A DNA stretch of 64,000 nt. Source: Henriciella barbarensis (lineage in GTDB: Bacteria > Pseudomonadota > Alphaproteobacteria > Caulobacterales > Hyphomonadaceae). The position numbers and the translations under genes were made by a program. The stretch lies in the NCBI RefSeq assembly GCF_003576345.1, contig NZ_QWGB01000014.1, positions 62,001 to 126,000 on the forward strand, given 5' to 3'. Numbering within the stretch: the stretch's first letter is position 1; each line of letters starts with the position of its first letter. The notes under the pieces are model-generated. The model was not told the DNA's origin, did not search any database, and saw only the letters and a program-made list of their open reading frames with translations. This document shows positions 17,108 through 24,782 of the stretch, one piece after another.

Positions 17108-17124
17108 ATTCAGCATGTATTCAG
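17108..17124 (+). promoter_or_regulatory. Candidate OmpR-family response regulator site (ATTCAG direct repeat)
   Basis: Two identical hexamers ATTCAG at 17108-17113 and 17119-17124 are separated by 5 nt, giving an 11-nt centre-to-centre spacing. This is the standard layout for head-to-tail dimers of OmpR/PhoB-type regulators. It lies 25 nt before the PepSY-like gene that heads the two-component operon, so it may be an autoregulatory site. The repeat is seen; the regulator is inferred. Confidence 0.45.
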
Positions 17125-17148
17125 GGCGAGGGGTGCATAAACCGTCAC

Positions 17149-17460
17149 ATGAAACGGATCATTCTTTCTCTCTGCGTTGGCCTTGCCGCCATTTCGCCAT
17201 GTGCCACGGCACAGGGCCAGTGGAGCAATTCCTTTACCGCAGATGATGCACGCAATGCGCGTGAGCGCGGAGAGATACTTCCGTTGAAGGATATCCTACG
17301 TCCTATTGAGTCGCGCTACGGAGGCGAGATGCGCCGTTTCGTCGGCCTCTTTGATAGGAACGGACAAAAAGTCTATGTCATTGACTGGACAACGCGTCAG
17401 GGTGAACTCGTGCAGTTCACGATCAACGCGCAGACCGGTCGGATCATAAGCGTTAGCTAG
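17149..17460 (+). CDS. Periplasmic PepSY-like small protein
   Basis: A 103-residue protein with an N-terminal signal peptide (MKRIILSLCVGLAAISPCATAQG). The mature part ends in VYVIDWTTRQGELVQFTINAQTGRIISV, the beta-strand pattern of PepSY domains. Such small secreted proteins often sit directly before PhoP/PhoQ-like systems in Alphaproteobacteria and may modulate the sensor or envelope proteases. The response regulator starts 10 nt downstream, so they are co-transcribed. The family assignment is by pattern and not certain. Confidence 0.7.
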   Translation: MKRIILSLCVGLAAISPCATAQGQWSNSFTADDARNARERGEILPLKDILRPIESRYGGEMRRFVGLFDRNGQKVYVIDWTTRQGELVQFTINAQTGRIISVS

Positions 17461-17470
17461 GTAAATATTT

Positions 17471-18154
17471 ATGCGAATTCTTGTTGTTGAAGACGATGCA
17501 GATCTTCGCCGGCAGCTTGCCGATGCGCTGACCCAATCGGGTTATGCGGTCGATCTGGCTGCGGATGGCGAAGACGGGCACTTTCTTGGTGATACCGAGC
17601 CTTATGATGCTGTTATCCTCGATCTCGGCCTGCCCAAGATGGACGGCGTGACGATTCTCGAGCGCTGGCGCGATGACGGTAAGGACTTCCCCGTGATGAT
17701 CCTCACGGCACGTGACCGCTGGAGCGAAAAGGTGGCTGGCTTCGATGCAGGCGCTGATGATTACCTCACCAAGCCTTTCTACACCGAAGAGCTTCTCGCC
17801 CGCCTCCGCGCGCTCCTGCGCCGGGCAACCGGCCACTCTGCCGCCGCGATTGAAGCCGGAAGCCTGCGTGTCGATACCCGCGCTGCCCGCGCCACGGTCA
17901 ATGGCCGGCCGGTCAAGCTGACCGCGCATGAATATCGCGTTCTGTCCTATCTGATGCACCATCAGGGCCGGGTCGTGCCGCGCACGGAGCTGGTCGAGCA
18001 TATCTACGATCAGGACTTTGACCGTGACTCCAATACGATCGAGGTCTTCATTGGACGGCTTCGCAAGAAGATAGGGACCGACCGGATCCAGACCGAACGC
18101 GGACTTGGCTATCGACTGGTCGTGCCGGAAGGTGAGACAGCGGGTCTTGCCTGA
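17471..18154 (+). CDS. OmpR/PhoP-family response regulator
   Basis: A 227-residue two-domain regulator. The receiver domain has the acidic pair EDDAD near the N-terminus, the phospho-acceptor Asp in YDAVILDLGLPKMDG (about residue 51), Thr in MILTARD and Lys in DDYLTKPF (about residue 101). The C-terminal winged helix spans roughly residues 125-220 (LTAHEYRVLSYLMHH, then IEVFIGRLRKKIG). It is encoded with its partner sensor kinase, which starts just after its stop. Similarity to PhoP-like regulators suggests envelope or cation sensing, which is inference. Confidence 0.92.
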   Translation: MRILVVEDDADLRRQLADALTQSGYAVDLAADGEDGHFLGDTEPYDAVILDLGLPKMDGVTILERWRDDGKDFPVMILTARDRWSEKVAGFDAGADDYLTKPFYTEELLARLRALLRRATGHSAAAIEAGSLRVDTRAARATVNGRPVKLTAHEYRVLSYLMHHQGRVVPRTELVEHIYDQDFDRDSNTIEVFIGRLRKKIGTDRIQTERGLGYRLVVPEGETAGLA

Positions 18155-18161
18155 TCAGGAG

Positions 18162-19577
18162 ATGACTGGCGATGCCGGGCGGGTTGATGCCGCGCAGTCC
18201 GCCAAGCCGAGCCTGTCGCTGTCGCGTCGGCTGTTTCTTGGCGCGATCGTCTGGAGCCTGATCGTCGTAGTTGGTGGCGTGATCGCCATGACGGCGGCGT
18301 ATCGCACGCAGACGGTCCGCATCCTGCAGCAGGAACTCGACTCGACACTCGTCACCTTGCCGCGTGCTCTCGAAATTCTGCCTGACGGCCGGGTCGTGGA
18401 CATTCCCGAACGACTCCCAAGCGATTCGCGCTTCCAGCTTCCGCTGTCGGGCCGGTACTGGGCGATGATTGCTGTCCAGGAAGATGGCAGTTTCGGCAAT
18501 GATATCCGCTCACAGAGCGTCTGGGACGGCCCCTTGCCGTTGCCGCGTGAGCTCGCAAGTGCTGCACTCGCCGCGCCGGGTGTGACCCAGTATGGCAACA
18601 CAGATGGCCCGAATGATGAGCGCCTGCGCGTAGCTGTTCGCTCTATCACGGTGCCGAATCGCGAAAACCCGATCCTGTTGATGGCCGCTGCAGACCGCGC
18701 TGTGACGGATGAAGGTGCAAACCAGCTTCGACTTATCCTGCTGACAGCGATGGCGACACTGGCTGGGGGCACGCTTCTCGCCCTCTGGATCGGCCTTCGC
18801 ATGGCGCTTCGCCCATTTGATCGTGTACAGGCGCACATCGCAGAGATTAGCGAGGGACAGCGGGCACGGCTCGATGGCGAATACCCGGCAGAAGTCCTGC
18901 CGCTCACTGATGAGCTCAACAAGCTGCTCGACAGTAATCGCAAGATTGTCGAGCGTTCCCAGACCCATGTCGGCAATCTCGCTCATGCTTTAAAGACGCC
19001 GCTGGCGGTGCTGCGCAATGAAGCTACTGGCGAAACCGGGTTGGACGATGTCGTCCGGCGCCAGACTGAGTCGATGCGCGCCAATGTCGAGCATTATCTG
19101 AAGCGGGCGCAGGCGGCGGCACGGTCTGAAGCGCTTGGCGTTCGCACGGAGATCGCGCCCGTCGCTGCCGGGCTTGCGCGTCTCCTGAACCGCCTGTTCG
19201 AGGCGCAGGGTATCAGTGTCAGCACAGAAATAAGTGCAGACCGGGTCGCGCGTATCGAACAGCAGGATCTTGAAGAGATGCTGGGCAATCTGATGGAGAA
19301 TGCCTGCAAGTGGGCCAATTCGCGCGTTGAAGTTTCCTGCAGCCGCGGCCAGAACGGCTTCATGCACATTCACATTGATGATGACGGCAAAGGTCTTGCG
19401 CCTGAGGCCCGCGAAGCAGCGCTCCAGCGAGGCGTGCGCCTCGACGAAACCGCGCCGGGGACCGGGCTCGGCCTGTCGATCGTGGCGGACATTTCCGAGA
19501 TGAATGGTGGACGGCTGGACCTGTCCGAAAGTCCTCTTGGCGGACTTCGCGCTACAATAACGCTGCGCGGCCAATGA
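18162..19577 (+). CDS. Sensor histidine kinase (PhoQ/EnvZ-like)
   Basis: A 471-residue membrane kinase. TM1 is near residues 23-45, followed by a periplasmic sensor region, TM2 near 195-215 and a HAMP-like linker. The phospho-acceptor His is in HVGNLAHALKTPLAVLRNEA. The HATPase domain has NLMENACKWA (N box), DDGKGL (G1) and GTGLGLSIV (G2). It is the partner of the preceding regulator. The exact start is uncertain: ATG 18162 gives the best N-terminus, with TTG 18147 as an alternative overlapping the regulator stop. The stop overlaps the next gene by 4 nt. Confidence 0.9.
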   Translation: MTGDAGRVDAAQSAKPSLSLSRRLFLGAIVWSLIVVVGGVIAMTAAYRTQTVRILQQELDSTLVTLPRALEILPDGRVVDIPERLPSDSRFQLPLSGRYWAMIAVQEDGSFGNDIRSQSVWDGPLPLPRELASAALAAPGVTQYGNTDGPNDERLRVAVRSITVPNRENPILLMAAADRAVTDEGANQLRLILLTAMATLAGGTLLALWIGLRMALRPFDRVQAHIAEISEGQRARLDGEYPAEVLPLTDELNKLLDSNRKIVERSQTHVGNLAHALKTPLAVLRNEATGETGLDDVVRRQTESMRANVEHYLKRAQAAARSEALGVRTEIAPVAAGLARLLNRLFEAQGISVSTEISADRVARIEQQDLEEMLGNLMENACKWANSRVEVSCSRGQNGFMHIHIDDDGKGLAPEAREAALQRGVRLDETAPGTGLGLSIVADISEMNGGRLDLSESPLGGLRATITLRGQ

Positions 19578-20167
19578 AACACGCAACCTTGATATGGATG
19601 GGCGTGGCAGTCCTGCTCGCAGGCGGGGCCTATTTGTTGAAAGGCCAGCCGCTGCTTGCGGACCAGCCCTATGCCGAGCGGGAGGCTGAGATTGCGTCAC
19701 GGCCAGCCGAAGACCTGTCTCCGGGGGAAATGCTGGCGCGCCTGCAACGCACCGCGCGTGAACGCCCGGATGAGGCAGAGCCGCAATACTATATCGGCGT
19801 CCTTCTGCGCGCGCAGGGACGCACAGATGATGCTCTTCGGGCGTTTCAGTCAGCGCTCCGGCGCGACTCCGAGCATATTCCAGCGCTGATCGCGCTCGCA
19901 GACGCTGTGGTGACCCGCGACGGTGGCACGATTACCGAACCCGCCGCACGCCTGTACGATCGCGCCTGGCGGCTGGACAATTCCCAGACCCGTGCGGGGA
20001 TCCTCGCAGCCATGCCGGCCTACCTTGCCGGCGACCTCGAAGCTGCGCAGGCACACTGGGAACGTGTCTTCGCGGACTTGCCGGAAGACGATCCGAGGCG
20101 TGCGATGCTGAACGCGATGCGCGCCGAGGCCGATGCGGCAAGGGCGGCTCAGGAACCGGCTGACTGA
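19574..20167 (+). CDS. TPR protein of cytochrome c maturation (CcmI/CycH-like)
   Basis: A 197-residue protein with an N-terminal membrane anchor (about residues 5-22) and tetratricopeptide-like repeats (EPQYYIGVLLRAQGRTDDALRAF). It resembles the periplasmic TPR part of CcmI, the apocytochrome chaperone of system I. It is shorter than full CcmI, lacking the first domain with two membrane helices. Its position ahead of ccmE, ccmF and ccmH supports the assignment. It is coupled to the kinase gene by ATGA, a link between sensing and cytochrome assembly that may be only positional. Confidence 0.75.
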   Translation: MKHATLIWMGVAVLLAGGAYLLKGQPLLADQPYAEREAEIASRPAEDLSPGEMLARLQRTARERPDEAEPQYYIGVLLRAQGRTDDALRAFQSALRRDSEHIPALIALADAVVTRDGGTITEPAARLYDRAWRLDNSQTRAGILAAMPAYLAGDLEAAQAHWERVFADLPEDDPRRAMLNAMRAEADAARAAQEPAD

Positions 20168-20512
20168 TCAGGCAGGGGTTTGCTGGTGCTGGATGATGCG
20201 CCAGTCGCCATCGACAAGGATATAGGTCGAGCTGCAATAGGCCTCGTAAGTGTCACTGCCTTTCAGCCCGCGGCCAACATAGGCGAGCGTGACAGTCGTA
20301 TCATTCGACTGGGTTTCGCTGACGCTGTCGAGTTCGACATCGTCCCAGCGCGGCGCCATTCTGACTGTTTCGATAATCGCATCGCGCGACAGGATGCCTG
20401 CGGGCAAGGGGAACACCATCACGCAATCTCGCGCCATCAGCTTGTCGTAATTTTCGGCTGGACCGGTCCAGAGCTGCTTCTCGACTTCCCAGAGTTGAGG
20501 AAATTTCGGCAT
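20168..20512 (-). CDS. NTF2-like / SnoaL-type protein (DUF4440-like)
   Basis: A 114-residue protein with the cone-shaped NTF2-like fold pattern: helix EVEKQLWTGPAENYDKLM, the CVMVFPLPAG strand, then IIETVRMAPRWDDVELD and a C-terminal strand DGDWRIIQHQQTPA. DUF4440-type members are small enzymes or binding proteins of varied function. ATG 20512 is preferred over the longer frame because AGAGG lies six nt upstream. It lies on the opposite strand between ccmI-like and ccmE, interrupting the cytochrome operon. The substrate is unknown. Confidence 0.8.
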   Translation of the reverse strand: MPKFPQLWEVEKQLWTGPAENYDKLMARDCVMVFPLPAGILSRDAIIETVRMAPRWDDVELDSVSETQSNDTTVTLAYVGRGLKGSDTYEAYCSSTYILVDGDWRIIQHQQTPA

Positions 20513-20622
20513 GACGAACCTCTTAGCGCATGAACTCCACAAGGCTTGCGATAACCCGCGAGCAGTCTGGATGTTTCGGTCGCAGTGTCAAATCCTGCAG
20601 TTTCGATTAAAACTCGCGGACT

Positions 20623-21048
20623 ATGAGAGCGAGATCTAAAAGACTTTGGGGCGTGGCCATTGCTGGCGTGCTTCTGGTGAGCGCGGTGACGCTGTCAGCT
20701 GTGGCGCTGAAACAGCATGCCGACCTCTTCTATACGCCGCAACTGCTGGCCGAACAGGGACAGCCTGAGGCCGGAAAACGCGTTCGCATCGGCGGGTGGG
20801 TCCAGATTGATTCGATCAAATATGGCGAAGGCGCAGACATGATCTTCCTGATCGAGGACGGCTCGGGCCAGACGCTTGAGGTCAGCTATACAGGTGTTGT
20901 TCCGGATCTTTTCCGCGAAGGCGAGGGCGTCGTTGCAACAGGCCGATTCGATGAGACAGGTGCCTTCACTGCCGAAAACATCCTCGCCAAGCATGATGAG
21001 AACTATCAGCCGCGCGAACTCAAGAATGCCCGGCAGGCGACTTCATGA
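20623..21048 (+). CDS. ccmE: Cytochrome c maturation heme chaperone CcmE
   Basis: A 141-residue CcmE. It has one N-terminal membrane helix, then an OB-fold beta barrel facing the periplasm (RVRIGGWVQIDSI, MIFLIEDGSGQTLEVSYTG). The heme-attaching histidine is in LAKHDENYQP (about residue 124), the conserved HxxxY motif. CcmE carries heme covalently from CcmABCD to the CcmFH ligase. It overlaps ccmF by 4 nt. Confidence 0.95.
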   Translation: MRARSKRLWGVAIAGVLLVSAVTLSAVALKQHADLFYTPQLLAEQGQPEAGKRVRIGGWVQIDSIKYGEGADMIFLIEDGSGQTLEVSYTGVVPDLFREGEGVVATGRFDETGAFTAENILAKHDENYQPRELKNARQATS

Positions 21049-22949
21049 TTGAAGCAGGCCACTTTGCGGCTTTCCTTGCTCTGATCCTGAGCTTTTTTCA
21101 GGCCGGGCAGGGGCTGATGGGCCAACGCCGCGCGGCGGGGCTCTCGGCAATCGTCGCGTTCGGCGCGATGACGTTCTCGTTTGTCACGCTCATCGTTGCG
21201 TTCGCAACCTCCGACTTCTCGGTGCAGCTCGTCGCGGCAAACTCCCACACGTTAAAGCCGTTTGTGTACAAGATTGCCGGAACATGGGGAAACCATGAGG
21301 GCTCCATGGCGCTCTGGTGTCTCGTCGGAATTGGCTTTGGCGCGGTCGCTGCGAAGCTGCTCGCCACGGGCAGGCCGAAATTCGAAGCGCGTGCCCTCGG
21401 TGTCCAGGGGCTGCTCAATGGTGGCGCGCTTCTCTATCTCCTGCTGGCATCATCGCCTTTCACACGTCTCGATCCGGCACCGCTTCAGGGCGCAGGGCTG
21501 AACCCGTTGCTGCAGGACCCGGCGCTCGCGGCTCATCCACCGATGCTGTATCTTGGTTATGTCGGATATTCCTTCGTGTTCGCGCTTGCTGCGGCAGGGT
21601 TGATCGAGGGACGCATCGACAGGGTCTGGGCACGCACCGCGCGTGTGTGGGCGCTCGCCGCTTTTGTGCCTCTGACCCTCGGCATCGCGCTCGGCAGTTA
21701 CTGGGCGTATTACGAACTTGGCTGGGGCGGCTGGTGGTTCTGGGACCCGGTTGAGAATGCGAGTCTTATGCCCTGGCTGATCGGGGCAGCACTCCTCCAT
21801 TCCGTGATCGTGACTGAAAAGCGTGGCAGTTTCGGCGTCTGGACGGCGCTCCTTGCGGTTCTGGCCTTCTGCTTTTCGATGCTCGGCGCGTTTCTTGTCC
21901 GCTCGGGCGTACTGACCTCCGTTCACGCCTTTGCCGTTGATCCACTGCGCGGCTCGCTCCTGCTAGCGGGGCTTCTCGTCTTTGGCGGCGCGGCGCTCAT
22001 CCTTTTCGCACTGCGTGCTGGCAAGCTAGAAGCAGGTCCGGGCTGGACAACAGGCAGCCGCGAAGGCGCGCTCATGGGCAACAATCTCGTCCTCATCGTT
22101 GCCACCGCGACCGTTCTGCTGGGCACGCTATTCCCGCTCATCGCCGAAGCTGCGGGCCAGACCATGTCGGTTGGCGAGCCTTACTTCAATCTGACTTTCA
22201 CGCCGATCATGTCGCTTGCCCTCATCGCACTGCCAGTCGTGCAAGCATGGAGCTGGGGAAAGGCGGACCTATCCTCTCTCTGGAAATGGGGCGCTGCCTT
22301 TGCCGGTATCGTCGCCGTCTTCTGGCTTGCGGGAATCGGCCCGTTCGACATTCCGCTTCTGGCAGGAATTGGCCTCGCCATCGCGGTCTGGCTGATTGCG
22401 GGCGCTGCAATGGAGATCTGGCGCCGCGCCAAGACGGCAAAGCGTCTCGGCAAAATGCCTGCACGCGTATGGGGCATGACCCTCGCCCATGCGGGACTTG
22501 GCTTCTTCGTGCTGGGCGCCGTTCTCGAAACGTCAGGGCGCGCGCACACCACGATAGCCTTGCAGGAAGGTCAGGCGACCAGTGTGGCGGGCTGGCAGCT
22601 CACACTTGATGACGTGGAGAGCATTGAAGGCCCGAACTGGTACGCCGAACGTGCAACCCTCACCGCACGCCGCGGCGGCACGGTTGCTGAGCTGCAACCG
22701 CACAAGCGCTTCTATCCGGCAGCCCAGATGCCGACCACGGAAACCGCCATCCACAAGACGGGACTTGCCGACCTCTATGTCGCGCTTGGTGATGGGCGCA
22801 GGAATACGCAGGGTGAGACGCGCTGGACGTTCGAGGTCTTCCTCAATCCGTTCATTGATCTCATCTACCTCGGGACAATACTGATCGGGCTCGGCGCCCT
22901 GCTTAGCATGTTCGGGCGCAAGACGAGGGTGAAGGAGGCGGAGGCATGA
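21045..22949 (+). CDS. ccmF: Heme lyase subunit CcmF
   Basis: A 634-residue multi-spanning inner membrane protein of system I cytochrome c biogenesis. It shows the family block GTWGNHEGSMALW near residue 75 and the heme-handling WWD signature GWGGWWFWDPVENASL near residue 230, plus about 14 hydrophobic segments. It ligates heme from CcmE to apocytochrome CxxCH sites together with CcmH. It is coupled by 4-nt overlaps to ccmE upstream and ccmH downstream. Normal length. Confidence 0.96.
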   Translation: MIEAGHFAAFLALILSFFQAGQGLMGQRRAAGLSAIVAFGAMTFSFVTLIVAFATSDFSVQLVAANSHTLKPFVYKIAGTWGNHEGSMALWCLVGIGFGAVAAKLLATGRPKFEARALGVQGLLNGGALLYLLLASSPFTRLDPAPLQGAGLNPLLQDPALAAHPPMLYLGYVGYSFVFALAAAGLIEGRIDRVWARTARVWALAAFVPLTLGIALGSYWAYYELGWGGWWFWDPVENASLMPWLIGAALLHSVIVTEKRGSFGVWTALLAVLAFCFSMLGAFLVRSGVLTSVHAFAVDPLRGSLLLAGLLVFGGAALILFALRAGKLEAGPGWTTGSREGALMGNNLVLIVATATVLLGTLFPLIAEAAGQTMSVGEPYFNLTFTPIMSLALIALPVVQAWSWGKADLSSLWKWGAAFAGIVAVFWLAGIGPFDIPLLAGIGLAIAVWLIAGAAMEIWRRAKTAKRLGKMPARVWGMTLAHAGLGFFVLGAVLETSGRAHTTIALQEGQATSVAGWQLTLDDVESIEGPNWYAERATLTARRGGTVAELQPHKRFYPAAQMPTTETAIHKTGLADLYVALGDGRRNTQGETRWTFEVFLNPFIDLIYLGTILIGLGALLSMFGRKTRVKEAEA

Positions 22950-23353
22950 AGGCGGTTCTGGCGTCGATCATTCTGTTGTTTGCCGCTGAAGGGCCACTTG
23001 CCGATCCGAAGGAAGAGGCGCGAGCGCAAGACCTCATGCGGGAGATCCGCTGCGTAGCTTGTGAGAATGAGCCGATCTCCAATTCTGGTTCGGACATCGC
23101 CGCCGACATGCGCGAGCGCGTGCGGGCCATGGTTGCAGAAGGCCAGAGCGATCAGGAAATCCGAACATGGTTTGCAGAGCGTTATGGCGACTTTGTCCTT
23201 TTTCGCCCGCCATCACGGGGTATCGGCGGCTTCCTGCTCTGGGGTGCCCCTTTCATCTTTCTTCTCGCGGGCGGCCTTCTTGCGTTCATGATCAGCCGCA
23301 ACCGCCAGCCGTCGGGACGGGTCGAAGCTGTCGCGCCTGAAGACAGCGAATAA
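22946..23353 (+). CDS. ccmH: Cytochrome c-type biogenesis protein CcmH (CcmL)
   Basis: A 135-residue protein with a signal sequence, the redox motif RCVAC followed by ENEPISNSGSDIAADMR (about residues 33-55), and one C-terminal membrane helix (FLLWGAPFIFLLAGGLLAF). CcmH reduces the apocytochrome heme-binding disulfide. It follows ccmF directly with a 4-nt overlap; the thioredoxin gene ccmG usually found between them is absent here. The alpha/beta hydrolase gene begins 80 nt later. Confidence 0.94.
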   Translation: MKAVLASIILLFAAEGPLADPKEEARAQDLMREIRCVACENEPISNSGSDIAADMRERVRAMVAEGQSDQEIRTWFAERYGDFVLFRPPSRGIGGFLLWGAPFIFLLAGGLLAFMISRNRQPSGRVEAVAPEDSE

Positions 23354-23433
23354 GGCATTCGACCTGATTGCTGGCAACTCATGTCCGGCGGGCCTATGTC
23401 GGTTCAAGGCGCACGGGTCTTGAGGGAGACGAC

Positions 23434-24705
23434 ATGTACAGCGAAAAGGTGAGCTTCGAAGGCAGTCTCGGCCAGACCATCTCAGGCAGACTTGAGCATC
23501 CGGTGGGCCGTTTTGGCGGATGGGCGATTTTCGCCCACTGTTTCACCTGTTCAAAGCAGTCCCGTGCGGCCGTCGCCCTGTCGCGGGCACTCGCTCAACA
23601 CGGCATAGGCGTCCTGCGTTTTGATTTCACGGGGATCGGGGAATCGGAGGGCGAATTCGCCGACACGGATTTCTCCAGCAATGTCGCTGATATCCATACC
23701 GCCGCTGCATGGATGGCAGGGCAGGGGCGCCCGGTCTCGCTTCTGGTTGGTCATTCGCTCGGTGGGACAGCCTCGATAGTTGCGGCCACCGGCATTGAAA
23801 CATTGAAAGCGCTGGTGAGCATCGCGGCACCCTCTGAGGCCGCGCACGTCATCAGCCAGTTCGGGGACGGCAGCGGCAAGGCCGAAGCCGATGGTTCTGC
23901 GCAGGTCAAACTCGGTGGCCGTCCTTTCACGATTACACGAGAGCTGATCGAAGATCTTCGTGAAGCGCGGGTCGGGCAGGCGATTTCCAGCTTACGTCTG
24001 CCGGTCCTTTTGCTTCACGCGCCAGGCGACCAGGAAGTCAGCGTGAATCACGCAACCGCGCTCTTCATGGCGGCGCGCCACCCCAAGAGCTTTGTCAGCC
24101 TTGATGACGCGACGCATTTTCTCGACCGTGATACCGACACCGACTTCGCCGCCAGCGTGATCGCCGGTTGGGCTGAACGGTACGTGACACCCGAGGACGA
24201 CAATGACGATACCTACAGCGGTGAAGGTGTGCTCGTTCGCGAAACGCAAGGCCCAGGCCCCTATCAGAACGAAGTCTTGAGCCGGGGATTTCGCCAGATC
24301 ATTGATGAGCCGCGCAAGCTTGGCGGCAGCGACACCGGTCCAGACCCTTATTCCATGCTCTCTGCAGCGCTGGGAGGCTGCACCTCGATCACGCTGCGCA
24401 TGTATGCCGACCGCAAAGGCTGGCCTGTAGACCATATCGGCGTTGCCGTTGCTCACAAACGCGAGCACGCTGAAGACTGCACCGACTGCGGCGAAGCCGA
24501 CAAGATCGACACATTTACGCGCACCGTATCGATCGAAGGCGATGTGGATGAAGACCAGCTCGCACGCTTGCTTGAAATCGCAGACAAGTGTCCCGTGCAC
24601 CGAACACTGGAGTCTGGCAGCAGGGTGCGCAGTTCAATCGAGCGAAAGTCGCGAGCAAACAAGGTTTCCGGAAAACCGAAAAATTCAAGTCTAACCGATG
24701 TTTAA
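23434..24705 (+). CDS. Bifunctional alpha/beta hydrolase-OsmC family protein
   Basis: A 423-residue fusion. Residues 1 to about 255 form an alpha/beta hydrolase with the nucleophile elbow GHSLGGTA (about residue 110), a late Asp (HAPGDQEVS) and His (DDATHFLDRD). Residues about 270-410 form an OsmC-type peroxiredoxin domain, with SAALGGCTSITLRMYA holding one redox Cys and DKCPVHRTLE the other. This domain order is known in Proteobacteria and suggests coupled ester and hydroperoxide detoxification. ATG 23434 follows GAGGGAG by 6 nt; the frame is open further upstream but lacks a good start. Confidence 0.9.
   Translation: MYSEKVSFEGSLGQTISGRLEHPVGRFGGWAIFAHCFTCSKQSRAAVALSRALAQHGIGVLRFDFTGIGESEGEFADTDFSSNVADIHTAAAWMAGQGRPVSLLVGHSLGGTASIVAATGIETLKALVSIAAPSEAAHVISQFGDGSGKAEADGSAQVKLGGRPFTITRELIEDLREARVGQAISSLRLPVLLLHAPGDQEVSVNHATALFMAARHPKSFVSLDDATHFLDRDTDTDFAASVIAGWAERYVTPEDDNDDTYSGEGVLVRETQGPGPYQNEVLSRGFRQIIDEPRKLGGSDTGPDPYSMLSAALGGCTSITLRMYADRKGWPVDHIGVAVAHKREHAEDCTDCGEADKIDTFTRTVSIEGDVDEDQLARLLEIADKCPVHRTLESGSRVRSSIERKSRANKVSGKPKNSSLTDV
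24691..24705 (+). promoter_or_regulatory. Near-consensus CtrA-type site upstream of degP
   Basis: CTAA-N7-TTAA at 24691-24705 differs by one base from the TTAA-N7-TTAA full CtrA site. It overlaps the stop codon of the OsmC fusion and lies about 78 nt before degP, a reasonable promoter position. Whether CtrA binds here is not shown; short motifs of this kind also occur by chance. Confidence 0.25.
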
Positions 24706-24782
24706 TCAGTCTGTGGACTGGTACACACTGAGGATTAGGCACAATATTCGAGTCAATAAATTCTGAGGAGTATGTGAGGAAT

